From Leifsonia soli (GTDB lineage Bacteria > Actinomycetota > Actinomycetes > Actinomycetales > Microbacteriaceae), in contig NZ_JACCBJ010000001.1 of the NCBI RefSeq assembly GCF_013408745.1, forward strand, positions 2,976,001 through 3,040,000: DNA of 64,000 nucleotides, read 5' to 3'. A model generated the notes under the pieces. The model saw only the letters and a list, made by a program, of their open reading frames with translations, was not told the DNA's origin and searched no databases. The position numbers were made by a program, and so were the translations under genes. Numbering within the stretch: position 1 is the first letter of the stretch; every line of letters begins with the position of its first letter. Below, one piece after another: positions 52,767 to 64,000 of the stretch.

Positions 52767-54197
52767 ATGGCAGGCGGCGAAGAGTCCATAGCTGCGGCAT
52801 GGCAGGACGTGCTCGGGAAGCTCGAGACCGACGACCGGATCACCCCGCAGCTGTACGGGTTCCTCAGCCTGGTCGAGCCCAAGGGCATCATGGCCGGCAC
52901 CTTCTACCTGGAGGTGCCCAACGAGTTCACCCGCGGGATGATCGAGCAGCGCAGCCGCGTTCCCCTCCTTCACGCGATCGGTTCTCTCGACGACACCCTC
53001 GAGGTCAACACCTTCGCAATCGTCGTCAACCCGGAGATCCAGCAGGACACCATGGCCGGCCCTGCGCCGGAGATGGAGTCCGCCGCCGCGTATGTCGAGC
53101 AACCCGCTCAGGTGGTGTCGACGCCGACGGAGATCACGGCGCCCCCACGCGGCGGCGACACCCGGCTGAACGCCAAGTACAGCTTCGACAACTTCGTCAT
53201 CGGCCAGTCCAACCGGTTCGCCCACGCGGCCGCGGTGGCCGTGGCCGAGGCGCCGGCCAAGGCGTACAACCCGCTCTTCATCTACGGCGACTCCGGTCTC
53301 GGCAAGACCCACCTCCTCCACGCCATCGGTCATTACGCGATGAGCCTGTACCCGGGCATCCGCGTCCGATACGTGTCGTCCGAGGAGTTCACCAACGACT
53401 TCATCAACTCCATCGCGAACAACCGCGGCTCGTCCTTCCAGGCGCGGTACCGCAACATCGACATCCTGCTGATCGACGACATCCAGTTCCTGCAGAGGGC
53501 GGTCGAGACGCAGGAGGCGTTCTTCCACACCTTCAACACCCTCCACGACCACAACAAGCAGGTGGTCATCACCTCCGATCTGCCGCCCAAGCACCTCACC
53601 GGGTTCGAAGACCGGATGCGCTCCCGCTTCGAGTGGGGTCTGATCACCGACGTCCAGGTGCCCGACCTCGAGACGCGCATCGCGATCCTCCGCAAGAAGG
53701 CGCAGAGCGAGAAGATCCAGGTGCCGGACGACATCCTCGAGTTCATGGCGTCGAAGGTGTCGAGCAACATCCGCGAGCTGGAGGGGACGCTGATCCGCGT
53801 CACCGCATTCGCGAGCCTCAACCGAACCCCGGTCGACATGCCCCTGGTGCAGACCGTCCTCAAGGATCTGATCACGCTCGACGACGACAACGTGATCGCG
53901 CCGACCGACATCATCACCAACACGGCCGAGTACTTCAAGCTCACCGTCGACGACCTCTACGGCTCCAGCCGGTCGCAGGCGGTCGCCACGGCACGCCAGA
54001 TCGCCATGTACCTGTGTCGTGAGCTGACGAATCTGTCCCTGCCCAAGATCGGCCAGCTGTTCGGCGGGCGTGACCACACCACCGTCATGTACGCGAACAA
54101 GAAGATCAGCGAGCTCATGAAGGAGCGCCGCTCGATCTACAACCAGGTCACCGAGCTCACGAGCCGGATCAAGCAGAACCACCGCTACGGCAAGTAG
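52767..54197 (+). CDS. dnaA: chromosomal replication initiator DnaA
   Basis: A 476-residue AAA+ initiator. Domain I is residues 1-85, a short Ala/Pro/Thr linker about 95-125, and the AAA+ domain about 130-350 with Walker A YGDSGLGKTH and Walker B ILLIDDIQFL. The DNA-binding domain ends with GGRDHTTVMYANKKI. After Walker B the sequence is QRAVETQ where E. coli has ANKERSQ, so the two ssDNA-contact positions Lys243 and Arg245 are Ala and Glu. The ATG follows GACGGGGAAC. DnaA binds the boxes on both sides of its gene. Confidence 0.97.
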   Translation: MAGGEESIAAAWQDVLGKLETDDRITPQLYGFLSLVEPKGIMAGTFYLEVPNEFTRGMIEQRSRVPLLHAIGSLDDTLEVNTFAIVVNPEIQQDTMAGPAPEMESAAAYVEQPAQVVSTPTEITAPPRGGDTRLNAKYSFDNFVIGQSNRFAHAAAVAVAEAPAKAYNPLFIYGDSGLGKTHLLHAIGHYAMSLYPGIRVRYVSSEEFTNDFINSIANNRGSSFQARYRNIDILLIDDIQFLQRAVETQEAFFHTFNTLHDHNKQVVITSDLPPKHLTGFEDRMRSRFEWGLITDVQVPDLETRIAILRKKAQSEKIQVPDDILEFMASKVSSNIRELEGTLIRVTAFASLNRTPVDMPLVQTVLKDLITLDDDNVIAPTDIITNTAEYFKLTVDDLYGSSRSQAVATARQIAMYLCRELTNLSLPKIGQLFGGRDHTTVMYANKKISELMKERRSIYNQVTELTSRIKQNHRYGK

Positions 54198-54610
54198 CGA
54201 CGCGCCCTTGTAGCGCAGAACTTATCCACATATCCATCCCCAGAGTGGGGACAGTGCGTTATTAACACTTGTGGATAACTTGTGGAGAGCCTCCGGAGAA
54301 CCACACGTTTAATGGGGACGGCGATCCGCATGCTGTGCAAAGGGACCGCTCGGTCACATCGCGGCCGATCGTTGTGAACACCCGGATTCCTCAGGTCATC
54401 AACAAGTCACCGTGGTGTAGTTCCCAGTGATCGCGCGGCCTCAACAGAGTTATCCACATTTTCCACAGCGGTTAACACGATTACTCCTTAACTCTTTTCA
54501 ATGAGGGCAGACGACAACCTCAAGGGCTCAGGGGGCGACCGCTTCCCCGTCACAACCCAGGCGCTAGGATTTGTGACGTCCGTGACCGTCAAGCCGACAG
54601 AGGTGACTTC
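54198..54610. other. chromosomal replication origin oriC
   Basis: The 413-bp dnaA-dnaN gap has three perfect DnaA boxes: TTATCCACA at 54222-54230 and 54450-54458, and the reverse TGTGGATAA at 54270-54278. A one-mismatch box TTTTCCACA is at 54459-54467, plus looser TGTGGAGAG near 54281. The AT-rich stretch 54472-54506 (TTAACACGATTACTCCTTAA) is the likely unwinding element. The dnaN promoter must lie in the last 100 bp. Confidence 0.9.
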
Positions 54611-55756
54611 GTGAAGTTCCAAGCCAATCGGGATGTGTTCAGCGAGGCTGTCTCCTTCGCGGTGAAGCTCCTGCCGCAGCGGACGACTCTGCCCATCCTG
54701 AGCGGTGTCCTCATCGAGACGACGGACAACGGACTCCAGCTGTCGTCCTTCGACTACGAGGTGTCAGCCCAGACCGAGATCTCCGCGGAGGTCGAGGAGC
54801 CCGGACGTGTCCTGGTCTCCGGCCGCCTCCTCGCCGAGATCGCGTCGAAGCTCCCGAACGCCCCCGTGCAGTTCTCGACAGAGGACTCGAAGATCGTGGT
54901 CCGGGCCGGTTCGGCCAACTTCACCCTGCTGTCCATGCCCGTCGAGGAATACCCGAGCATCCCGCAGGTCGGCGGCGAGGCCGGCCTCGTGCCTGCGGAG
55001 GAATTCGCCGAAGCCGTCGCGCAGGTGGGCGTCGCCGCCTCCCGCGACGACGTGACTCCCGTGATCACGGGCGTGCAGCTCGAAGTCGGAGACAACACCC
55101 TGGGCCTCGTCGCCACCGACCGTTACCGGGTTGCCGTCCGCGAGATCGACTGGGACAACGGCACCACTGCGGGCGAGCCGGTCACGGCCCTCGTCCCGGC
55201 GCGGACACTGACCGAGATCGGCAAGACGTTCGGGCACAGCGGCACCGTGTCCATCTCGATCACCAACCGCGACGACCGCGAGCTGATCGCGTTCACGGCG
55301 GACAGGAAGACCGTCACGTCGCTGCTGATCAAGGGCAACTTCCCGCCCGTGCGCCGCCTCTTCCCGGAGCAGGTGGACAACTACGCGGTGATGAACACCG
55401 CAGAGCTCATCGAGGCGACCCGGCGCGTCGCCCTCGTCCTCGAGCGCGAGGCCGCGCTCCGCTACACCTTCACCGCCGACGGGCTGACGCTGGAAGCGAT
55501 CGGGTCCGAGCAGGCGCAAGCATCCGAGAGCATCGACGCTCTTCTCACTGGCCAGGAGACGGTGGTTTCATTGAAGCCGCAGTTCCTGCTCGATGGTCTC
55601 GGTGCGGTGCACTCGGAATTCGTGCGCATCTCGTTCACCAAGACCGAGAACCCCAACAAGCCGGGCCCTGTGCTCATCACGAGCCAGACGTCCAAGGATC
55701 AGGCAGGCGCGGACTCGTACAAGTACCTGCTCCAGCCCAACCTGCTCCTGCGCTAG
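54611..55756 (+). CDS. dnaN: DNA polymerase III beta sliding clamp
   Basis: A 381-residue clamp with three repeated domains: MKFQANRDVFSEAVSFAVKL, ARTLTEIGKTFGHSG in the middle and the C-terminal YKYLLQPNLLLR. It encircles DNA and tethers polymerase and repair proteins. GTG start follows oriC directly. The family's C-terminal partner pocket segment (YLLQP) is nearly PVR/PMR-free as in other actinobacteria. Confidence 0.96.
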   Translation: MKFQANRDVFSEAVSFAVKLLPQRTTLPILSGVLIETTDNGLQLSSFDYEVSAQTEISAEVEEPGRVLVSGRLLAEIASKLPNAPVQFSTEDSKIVVRAGSANFTLLSMPVEEYPSIPQVGGEAGLVPAEEFAEAVAQVGVAASRDDVTPVITGVQLEVGDNTLGLVATDRYRVAVREIDWDNGTTAGEPVTALVPARTLTEIGKTFGHSGTVSISITNRDDRELIAFTADRKTVTSLLIKGNFPPVRRLFPEQVDNYAVMNTAELIEATRRVALVLEREAALRYTFTADGLTLEAIGSEQAQASESIDALLTGQETVVSLKPQFLLDGLGAVHSEFVRISFTKTENPNKPGPVLITSQTSKDQAGADSYKYLLQPNLLLR

Positions 55757-55796
55757 ATCCCGGCGCCGCAGATAGCGAAGGAAGAGAAGGACAATC

Positions 55797-56684
55797 ATGC
55801 ACATCGGCCTCATCGGCCTCGGACGCATGGGCAACAACATGCGCGCCCGGCTCGAGAAGAACGGCATCGACGTCACCGGATACGACACGAACCCCGAGGT
55901 CTCTGACGTCGCGACCGTGGCCGACCTCGTCGCGGCGCTCCCGGCGCCGCGCACCGTCTGGGTCATGGTGCCCGCCGGCGAGATCACCGACTCCGTGATC
56001 CGCGAGCTCGAACCGCTGCTCGAGAAGGGCGACCTCGTCATCGACGGCGGCAACTCCAAGTTCACGGAGGACTTCAAGCACGCCGAGCTGCTCGCTCCGC
56101 GCGGTGTCGACTTCATGGATGCCGGGGTCTCCGGCGGCATCTGGGGTCTCGAGAACGGCTACGGTCTCATGGTCGGCGGTTCGGCCGAGCAGGTCGCGCG
56201 GGTCATGCCGGTCTTCGACGCGCTGCGACCGGAAGGTCCGCGCGACGAAGGCTTCGTCCACGTGGGCGAGGTCGGCGCCGGCCACTACGCGAAGATGGTG
56301 CACAACGGCATCGAGTACGCGCTGATGCAGGCCTACGCCGAGGGATACGAGCTCCTCGACACGCGCAAGGACATCATCAAGGACGTCACCGGCACCTTCA
56401 AGGCCTGGCAGCGCGGGACGGTCGTCCGCTCGTGGCTGCTCGACCTGCTGGTCCGCGCTCTGGAGCAGGATCCGGAGTTCGAGCACATCGAGGGCTACGT
56501 GCAGGACTCGGGCGAGGGTCGCTGGACGGTGGAGGAGGCGCTCAACAACGCCGTCCCCGTCCCCACGATCAGCGCATCGATCTTCGCGCGCTTCGTCTCG
56601 CGCCAGGAGGACTCGCCCGCCATGAAGGCGGTCGCGGCCCTGCGGAACCAGTTCGGCGGGCACGCCGTGAAGGCCGTCGACTGA
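55797..56684 (+). CDS. gnd: 6-phosphogluconate dehydrogenase (decarboxylating)
   Basis: A 295-residue short-type 6PGDH that oxidises 6-phosphogluconate to ribulose 5-phosphate and CO2. GLIGLGRMGNNMRARL is the cofactor fold, DGGNSKFTEDFK and DAGVSGGIWGLENGYGLMVGG the substrate loop, and VGAGHYAKMVHNGIEYA carries the catalytic Lys. Its length matches the NAD-type short enzymes rather than the 470-residue NADP form. Location between dnaN and recF is the usual actinobacterial order; ribosome site AGGAAGAGAAGG. Confidence 0.95.
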   Translation: MHIGLIGLGRMGNNMRARLEKNGIDVTGYDTNPEVSDVATVADLVAALPAPRTVWVMVPAGEITDSVIRELEPLLEKGDLVIDGGNSKFTEDFKHAELLAPRGVDFMDAGVSGGIWGLENGYGLMVGGSAEQVARVMPVFDALRPEGPRDEGFVHVGEVGAGHYAKMVHNGIEYALMQAYAEGYELLDTRKDIIKDVTGTFKAWQRGTVVRSWLLDLLVRALEQDPEFEHIEGYVQDSGEGRWTVEEALNNAVPVPTISASIFARFVSRQEDSPAMKAVAALRNQFGGHAVKAVD

Positions 56685-56718
56685 GGCGCGGACCGAAACC
56701 GCGTGAACTGAAAACTCT

Positions 56719-57885
56719 GTGCGTGTCACACACCTCTCCCTGACCGACTTCCGCAACTACCGCACCGCGGAAGTGCCGTTCGCGGCCGGCGCGAACCTGT
56801 TCGTCGGCCGCAACGGCCAGGGGAAGACCAACCTCGTCGAATCGCTCGGCTACCTGAGCACCCTCGGGTCGCATCGGGTGTCGAGCGATCAGGCGATGAT
56901 CCGGAAGGATGCGGACGCCGCGATCGTCCGCGCAAGGATCCAGCACGACGGCCGGGAACTCCTGGTCGAGGTGCAGCTCAATCGCAGCACGCCGAACCGG
57001 GCTCAGGTGAACCGGTCAGCGATCAAGCCGCGCGAGTTACCGCGGTACTTCTCCAGCGTGCTGTTCGCTCCGGAGGACCTCGCGCTGGTGCGCGGCGAGC
57101 CGGGGATCCGCCGGCGGTTCCTCGATCAGCTGCTCATTCAGCGCAACCCGCGCTTCTCCGCCGTGATCGCCGATTACGAGCGTGTTCTGAAGCAGCGGAA
57201 CACCCTGCTGAAGTCGGCGAGAGCGTCCCGCGTCCGGGAGGATCAGCTCGGCACCCTCGAGATCTGGGACGACCGGCTCGTCCAGCTCGGATCCGAGCTG
57301 ATGGATGCGCGTCTCGACCTGGTCGCGCGTCTCAGCGATCCGCTCGTCGCGGCCTACCGGTCCGTCGCCGGCGACGATCACCACCCGCGGCTCATCCCGC
57401 AGCTCACCATCCACGGCGCGCAGGTCGATGACGAGGACAGCGCGGCGGAGGACGATGTGACCGGCTCAGCCGGTGTCGCGACCCCGGAGGCGTTCCGCCG
57501 GGCTCTCGCGGCGGTGCGCAGGAAAGAGCTCGACCGCGGTCTCACCCTCGTCGGGCCGCACCGCGACGACGTGCTGTTCGAACTCAACGCTCTTCCCGCG
57601 AAGGGGTATGCCAGCCACGGAGAGTCGTGGTCCTTCGCCCTCGCCCTCAAGCTGGCGTCGGCGGAGCTGCTCCGCCAGGAGTCGACGACCGGCGACCCCG
57701 TGCTCATCCTCGACGACGTCTTCGCGGAACTCGACCAGGCTCGGCGACGGATGCTGGCAACCGCCGTGGCCGGTTACGAACAGGTGCTCATCACCGCGGC
57801 CGTGTACGACGACGTGCCCGACGAACTCACGGCGCACACCGTCCGCATCGAGGCCGGCGCGATCATGGAGACCCCCGATGCCTGA
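56719..57885 (+). CDS. recF: DNA replication and repair protein RecF
   Basis: A 388-residue SMC-like ATPase that loads RecA at gaps. MRVTHLSLTDFRNYRTAEV, Walker A FVGRNGQGKTNLVE, signature-like LKLASAELLR and Walker B DPVLILDDVFAELDQARRR are in place. GTG start 34 bp after gnd. A somewhat acidic insert is seen near 237-250 (DDEDSAAEDD). Overlaps dciA by 8 bp. Confidence 0.95.
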   Translation: MRVTHLSLTDFRNYRTAEVPFAAGANLFVGRNGQGKTNLVESLGYLSTLGSHRVSSDQAMIRKDADAAIVRARIQHDGRELLVEVQLNRSTPNRAQVNRSAIKPRELPRYFSSVLFAPEDLALVRGEPGIRRRFLDQLLIQRNPRFSAVIADYERVLKQRNTLLKSARASRVREDQLGTLEIWDDRLVQLGSELMDARLDLVARLSDPLVAAYRSVAGDDHHPRLIPQLTIHGAQVDDEDSAAEDDVTGSAGVATPEAFRRALAAVRRKELDRGLTLVGPHRDDVLFELNALPAKGYASHGESWSFALALKLASAELLRQESTTGDPVLILDDVFAELDQARRRMLATAVAGYEQVLITAAVYDDVPDELTAHTVRIEAGAIMETPDA

Positions 57886-58387
57886 TCGCACATCCCGCGT
57901 CGCGCCCGGCGAGAGCGAGGCTTCCGCCGTCTACCTGCGGCTGAAAGCGTTGTTCACGGGAACGACCTCCCGGAGCCGTCGCGGTCCCCGGCGCGAGGAG
58001 AGCACCACCGGAAGTCAGCCCTTCGGCTCCGGGCGCGATCCACGCGGCGTCGGAGACGTGGTCGATGCGCTCGCGGCGCAGCTCGGCTGGACCTCCGCCC
58101 TCGCGAAGTCCGACCTGCTCGACGGATGGCGTGAGCTGGCCGGCGAGGAGACCGCGAAGCATGCCGAACCGGACCAGATCACGGACGGTGTGCTGGTGGT
58201 CCGGTGCGAGTCGACGGCGTGGGCGACGCAGCTTCGGATGATGCGCTCCGAACTGCTCGCACGGATCGCGGAGCGATTCCCCGAGGCCGGCATCGAGTCG
58301 ATCCGTTTTCAGGGGCCGGACGCCCCCTCCTGGAAAAGAGGTCCCAGGTCGATTCCAGGGCGTGGCCCGCGCGATACTTACGGCTGA
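57878..58387 (+). CDS. dciA: DUF721/DciA-family helicase-loading factor
   Basis: A 169-residue protein with the DUF721 core at about residues 60-145: VGDVVDALAAQLGWTSALAKSDLLDGWRELAG, split here as VVDALAAQLGW and LLDGWRELAGEE, then LVVRCESTAWATQLRMM. DciA binds replicative helicase in bacteria that lack DnaC/DnaI loaders, fitting the dnaB in this window. The N-terminal part is basic and poorly structured. ATG within the end of recF (8-bp overlap). Confidence 0.88.
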   Translation: MPDRTSRVAPGESEASAVYLRLKALFTGTTSRSRRGPRREESTTGSQPFGSGRDPRGVGDVVDALAAQLGWTSALAKSDLLDGWRELAGEETAKHAEPDQITDGVLVVRCESTAWATQLRMMRSELLARIAERFPEAGIESIRFQGPDAPSWKRGPRSIPGRGPRDTYG

Positions 58388-58504
58388 GAGCACAAAAGAG
58401 GTCGCCCTGGCACGGAAAATGCCTCAGACGGCCGTTTTCGGGCAATTCGCCGCCCGGCTCTTGGTAGAATGGAACGTCACTGTTGAGTGCGGTCAGGAGC
58501 CTAA

Positions 58505-60511
<2,007 letters not shown>

Positions 60512-60558
60512 TGCTCCGGCATGGGTGAACGACGAGGAATCACGAGGAAGAGAAGACT

Positions 60559-63111
60559 GTGACGGACGAAGAGAACGTGTCGGGCGAGAGCGGAGCCGGC
60601 TTCGGCATCCACGGCAGGATCGACCAGGTCGACCTGCAGTCGGAGATGCAGCGGTCGTACCTCGACTACGCCATGTCGGTCATCATCGGGCGTGCGCTGC
60701 CTGAGGTGCGCGACGGGCTCAAGCCGGTGCACCGCCGCGTCATCTACGCGATGTTCGACGGCGGGTACCGGCCGGACAAGGCGTTCTCGAAGTGCGCTCG
60801 CGTCGTCGGCGACGTGATGGGTCAATTCCACCCGCACGGCGACTCCGCGATCTACGACGCCCTGGTGCGACTCGTCCAGCCGTGGAGCCTGCGCTACCCG
60901 CTGGCCCTCGGCCAGGGCAACTTCGGCTCCCCGGGCAACGACGGCGCAGCCGCCCCGCGGTACACCGAGACGAAGATGGCCCCGCTCGCGCTGGAGATGG
61001 TGCGCGACATCGACGAGGAGACCGTCGACTTCCAGGACAACTACGACGGGCGCACCCAGGAGCCGGCCGTCCTGCCGAGCCGCTTCCCGAACCTGCTCGT
61101 CAACGGCTCCGTCGGCATCGCGGTCGGCATGGCCACGAACATCCCGCCGCACAACCTGCGCGAGGTGGCGGACGGCGCGCTCTGGCACCTGCAGCATCCC
61201 GAGGCCTCTCGCGAGGAGCTGCTCGAGGAGCTCATCAAGCGGATCAAGGGACCGGACTTCCCGACCGGCGCGCAGATCCTGGGCGTCAAGGGCATCCACG
61301 ACGCCTACCGCACCGGACGCGGCTCGATCACGATGCGTGCCGTCGTCACGATCGAGGAGATCCAGGGCCGGGTCTGCCTCGTCGTCACCGAGCTGCCGTA
61401 CCAGGTGAACCCGGACAATCTGGCGATCAAGATCGCGGACCTGGTCAAGGAGGGCCGCATCGGCGGTATCGCCGACATCCGCGACGAGACCTCCGGACGC
61501 ACCGGCCAGCGCCTGGTGATCGTGCTGAAGCGCGACGCCGTCGCGAAGGTCGTGCTGAACAACCTGTACAAGCACACGCAGCTGCAGGAGAACTTCGGCG
61601 CGAACATGCTCGCGATCGTCGACAACGTGCCTCGCACGCTGGCCCTCGATGGATTCATCACCGCGTGGGTGGACCACCAGATCGAGGTCATCGTCCGGCG
61701 GACGCAGTACCGCCTGCGCAAGGCCGAGGAGCGCGCGCACATCCTGCGCGGCTACCTCAAGGCCCTCGACGCGCTCGACGAGGTCATCGCGCTCATCCGC
61801 CGCTCGCCAACGGTCGACGACGCACGCGAGGGACTGAAGACCCTGCTCGACGTCGACGACGTCCAGGCGGATGCGATCCTCGCGATGCAGCTCCGCCGCC
61901 TGGCCGCCCTCGAGCGGCAGAGGATCGTGGACGAGGCGGATGCGATCGAGAAGCAGATCGCCGAGTTCCACGCGATCCTCGACGACCCGGCGCGTCAGCG
62001 TTCGATCGTCAGCGAGGAGCTGACCGAGATCGTCGACCGCTTCGGCGACGACCGGCGCACCGAGATCATGTTCGGCTACGACGGCGACATGAGCGTCGAA
62101 GACCTCATCCCCGAAGAGGAGATGGTGGTCACCGTCACGCGCGGCGGCTACATCAAGCGGACGCGGAGCGACAACTACCGCAGCCAGCACCGCGGCGGAA
62201 AGGGCGTGAAGGGGGCGCAGCTGCGCGGCGAGGACGTGGTCGACCACTTCTTCGTGACCACGACGCACCACTGGCTCCTCTTCTTCACGAACAAGGGGCG
62301 CGTGTACCGCGCCAAGGCGTACGAAGTGCAGGAGGCCGGCCGCGACGCCAAGGGCCAGCACGTCGCCAACCTGCTCGCCATGCAGCCGGATGAGGAGATC
62401 GCCGAGATCCTCGACATCCGCGACTACCAGGCGGCCAAGTACCTGGTGCTCGCGACCCGCGACGGCCTGATCAAGAAGACCGCCCTCGAGGAGTACGACA
62501 CCAACCGCACCGGCGGGATCATCGCGATCAAGCTGCGCGAGGACGACGAGCTCGTCTCCGCACTCCTGGTCGAAGAGGACTCCGACCTGTTGCTCGTCTC
62601 CCGCAAGGGCATGTCGATCCGCTTCACGGCGTCCGACGAGGCGCTCCGACCGATGGGCCGGTCGACCTCGGGCGTCATCGGCATGCACTTCCGCGGCGAC
62701 GACAGCCTGCTCGACGCGTCGGTCGTCTCCGACGAGGGCTACGTCTTCGTCGTCACCGAGGGCGGGTACGCCAAGCGCACCGCAGCAGACCAGTACCGCC
62801 TGCAGAACCGCGGCGGTCTGGGCATCAAGGTGGCCAAACTCAGCGACGACCGGGGCGACCTGGTGGGTGCCCTCATCGTGGGCGAAGACGACGAGGTCCT
62901 TGTGGTTCTTGCCAGCGGCAAGGTGGTACGCTCTGCCGTGGCCGAGGTACCAGCCAAGGGCCGCGACACCATGGGTGTCGTCTTCGCACGTTTCGCCGAG
63001 TCGGACAAGATCATCGCACTGGCGAAGAACACCGAGCGTGATCTCGAATCCTCCCTTCCCGCGGAGGACGCCGAGGCCGTCGGGAAGGATGAAACCGTAG
63101 ATGAGCAGTAG
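60559..63111 (+). CDS. gyrA: DNA gyrase subunit A
   Basis: An 850-residue subunit with cleavage Tyr135 in [11 protein letters not shown]. The quinolone-determining region reads [11 protein letters not shown] with Ser96 and Asp100, the residues of quinolone-susceptible enzymes. The C-terminal beta-pinwheel has the GyrA box-like [10 protein letters not shown] and further GG repeats. GTG start. The short acidic tail ends DETVDEQ. It overlaps the DUF3566 gene by 11 bp. Confidence 0.97.
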   Translation: MTDEENVSGESGAGFGIHGRIDQVDLQSEMQRSYLDYAMSVIIGRALPEVRDGLKPVHRRVIYAMFDGGYRPDKAFSKCARVVGDVMGQFHPHGDSAIYDALVRLVQPWSLRYPLALGQGNFGSPGNDGAAAPRYTETKMAPLALEMVRDIDEETVDFQDNYDGRTQEPAVLPSRFPNLLVNGSVGIAVGMATNIPPHNLREVADGALWHLQHPEASREELLEELIKRIKGPDFPTGAQILGVKGIHDAYRTGRGSITMRAVVTIEEIQGRVCLVVTELPYQVNPDNLAIKIADLVKEGRIGGIADIRDETSGRTGQRLVIVLKRDAVAKVVLNNLYKHTQLQENFGANMLAIVDNVPRTLALDGFITAWVDHQIEVIVRRTQYRLRKAEERAHILRGYLKALDALDEVIALIRRSPTVDDAREGLKTLLDVDDVQADAILAMQLRRLAALERQRIVDEADAIEKQIAEFHAILDDPARQRSIVSEELTEIVDRFGDDRRTEIMFGYDGDMSVEDLIPEEEMVVTVTRGGYIKRTRSDNYRSQHRGGKGVKGAQLRGEDVVDHFFVTTTHHWLLFFTNKGRVYRAKAYEVQEAGRDAKGQHVANLLAMQPDEEIAEILDIRDYQAAKYLVLATRDGLIKKTALEEYDTNRTGGIIAIKLREDDELVSALLVEEDSDLLLVSRKGMSIRFTASDEALRPMGRSTSGVIGMHFRGDDSLLDASVVSDEGYVFVVTEGGYAKRTAADQYRLQNRGGLGIKVAKLSDDRGDLVGALIVGEDDEVLVVLASGKVVRSAVAEVPAKGRDTMGVVFARFAESDKIIALAKNTERDLESSLPAEDAEAVGKDETVDEQ

Positions 63112-63514
63112 CGTCGCCGAGAAGTTGGCCAAGAAGTCGTCCCGTCGACCCGCATCCGCCAAGCAGGTGCGGCTGAAGCTGGTGTACATCGACTTCTGGT
63201 CGACCGTGAAGCTGTCGTTCCTCGCCGGGATCTGCCTCGCGATCATCGCGATCGTCGGCACGTTCCTCATCTGGACGGTGCTCGACCGCACGGGCATCTT
63301 CGACCAGATCAACAGCCTGTTCAAGGACATCTCGGGCGCCGGCGGCAGCGACCTCCGGTCCATCCTGGGGCTGGGTCAGGTGATGGGCTTCTCGCTCATC
63401 GTGGCCATCCTCGACATCGTCGTGGTGACCGCTCTGGGCGCCGTGTTCGCGCTGCTCTACAACCTCTCGGTGAAGATCACCGGCGGTCTGCTGGTCGGTT
63501 TCACCAACAACTGA
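63101..63514 (+). CDS. DUF3566 membrane protein
   Basis: A 137-residue protein: basic N-terminus (about 1-25), membrane helix about 40-62, a loop and a second helix about 92-120, ending in [31 protein letters not shown] and the position right after gyrA identify DUF3566, conserved in actinobacteria and suspected to act in cell envelope or division. Function unknown. It starts inside gyrA, so translation is coupled. Confidence 0.85.
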   Translation: MSSSVAEKLAKKSSRRPASAKQVRLKLVYIDFWSTVKLSFLAGICLAIIAIVGTFLIWTVLDRTGIFDQINSLFKDISGAGGSDLRSILGLGQVMGFSLIVAILDIVVVTALGAVFALLYNLSVKITGGLLVGFTNN

Positions 63515-63531
63515 CCGATTTCGCAATGCTC

Positions 63532-63560
63532 GGGCAGATCGGGTAGTCTCGTATCTGCCC
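63532..63560 (+). other. inverted repeat before tRNA-Ile
   Basis: GGGCAGAT (63532-63539) and ATCTGCCC (63553-63560), perfect 8-bp arms, 13-base loop that contains TAGTCT. It may end the gyrA transcript or be part of the tRNA promoter/leader. Confidence 0.5.
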
Positions 63561-63564
63561 ATTC

Positions 63565-63641
63565 GGGGATATAGCTCAGGCGGTTAGAGCGCTTCGCTGA
63601 TAACGAAGAGGTCCGAGGTTCAAGTCCTCGTATCCCCACCA
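63565..63641 (+). tRNA. tRNA-Ile (GAT)
   Basis: A 77-base cloverleaf including encoded CCA. Acceptor GGGGATA pairs with TATCCCC; D-arm GCTC/GAGC; anticodon loop gives GAT at 63599-63601; T-arm GAGGTTCAAGTCCTC. In the usual place after gyrA. Confidence 0.97.
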
Positions 63642-63652
63642 TCACTTCTCAC

Positions 63653-63725
63653 GGGGCCTTAGCTCAGTTGGTAGAGCGCCTGCTTTGCAAGCAGGATGTC
63701 AGGAGTTCGAATCTCCTAGGCTCCA
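63653..63725 (+). tRNA. tRNA-Ala (TGC)
   Basis: A 73-base cloverleaf. Acceptor GGGGCCT pairs with AGGCTCC (one G-U); anticodon stem CCTGC/GCAGG with TGC at 63686-63688; T-arm AGGAGTTCGAATCTCCT. CCA is not encoded (followed by CCC), so it depends on the CCA-adding enzyme also present in this window. Eleven bases after tRNA-Ile. Confidence 0.97.
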
Positions 63726-63745
63726 CCCTTACGGGTGTCCGTGGT

Positions 63746-64000
63746 TCATTCCGGCGGCGGCACGATCGTCCGCGTCGGGAACGGGCTCGAGTACGAGACG
63801 CTCGTCGTCACGCTGCCGAGTGTTCCGACGCGGCCGCTGATCTGCTCCAGGTGCCGCATGGAGGTCGCCACCACCTTGAGGATGAAGCAGTCGTCTCCCG
63901 TGACGTGGTGTGCCTCCACCACCTCCGGCAGTTCCGCGAGCAGATCGTGCAGCGGCGTGTACTGGCTGCTGGGGTAGCGCAGCCGGAGGTAGGCGAGGAT
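63746..64000 (-). CDS. Lrp/AsnC-family regulator, C-terminal part
   Basis: The final 84 residues of a regulator, cut by the right window edge. The readable part is the RAM (ligand-binding) domain: PLHDLLAELPEVVEAHHVTG, then DCFILKVVATSMRHLEQIS and TSVSYSSPFPTRTI. The HTH part is outside. Its target and effector amino acid cannot be judged. Convergent with the tRNA genes. Confidence 0.8.
   Translation of the reverse strand: MLAYLRLRYPSSQYTPLHDLLAELPEVVEAHHVTGDDCFILKVVATSMRHLEQISGRVGTLGSVTTSVSYSSPFPTRTIVPPPE

Noticed and set aside
60841..60870. Quinolone-resistance substitution in gyrA
   Set aside because: Ser96 and Asp100 are the susceptible-type residues.

Overview
The window is high-GC actinobacterial chromosome, most likely from a Microbacteriaceae member (Leifsonia-like; genus not resolved from sequence alone). 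The evidence is the order of genes around the origin (rpmH, dnaA, oriC, dnaN, gnd, recF, dciA, gyrB, gyrA, DUF3566 protein, tRNA-Ile, tRNA-Ala), a branched-chain 2-oxoacid dehydrogenase operon headed by a Pat/HisC-type aminotransferase, DUF6049 next to murJ, and frequent GTG starts with 4-bp ATGA or GTGA overlaps.

Layout. 1-2.3 kb: Zur-type metal ABC uptake operon (permease cut by the window edge). 2.3-7.4 kb: aminotransferase-bkdA-bkdB-bkdC operon. 7.5-12.5 kb: small membrane proteins, purB and an aquaporin. 12.6-20.1 kb: an accessory, regulator-rich stretch with two XRE/MmyB regulators, two MmyB-type ligand-binding domains that lack any HTH, GlxA/AraC-, PucR- and TetR-type regulators, one MFS pump and a small HicA-like protein. 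20.1-28.8 kb: redox and detoxification genes: FAD monooxygenase, a DyP peroxidase with an encapsulin-loading tail followed by its encapsulin shell, an MHS transporter plus VOC protein under a MarR regulator, a cNMP-domain flavoprotein and a chloroperoxidase-like hydrolase. 28.9-30.9 kb: peptidase S51 homologue, the broken 3' part of a PEBP gene and a lower-GC orphan.

30.9-45.9 kb is core: dnaB, then rplI-rpsR-ssb-rpsF, cca, DUF6049-murJ-trxB-trxA, an aminotransferase, ddl, parB and parA. 45.9-49.3 kb is the most striking part: about 3.3 kb without convincing genes separates parA from rsmG, two genes that normally lie side by side. It carries 14 parS or parS-like sites in 4 kb, seven of them embedded in a tandem array of about 160-bp units. 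One perfect parS contains the parA start codon and another fills the gap between khpB and rsmG. 49.3-63.7 kb is the conserved origin region: rsmG, khpB, yidC, yidD, rnpA, rpmH, dnaA, oriC, dnaN, gnd, recF, dciA, gyrB, gyrA and two tRNAs. The window ends inside an Lrp/AsnC regulator.

Functionally, the right half combines initiation (dnaA/oriC, dnaB, dnaN, gyrase), segregation (parABS) and protein insertion or RNA processing. The repeat array looks like an expanded chromosomal centromere close to oriC. The left half is metabolic and stress related.
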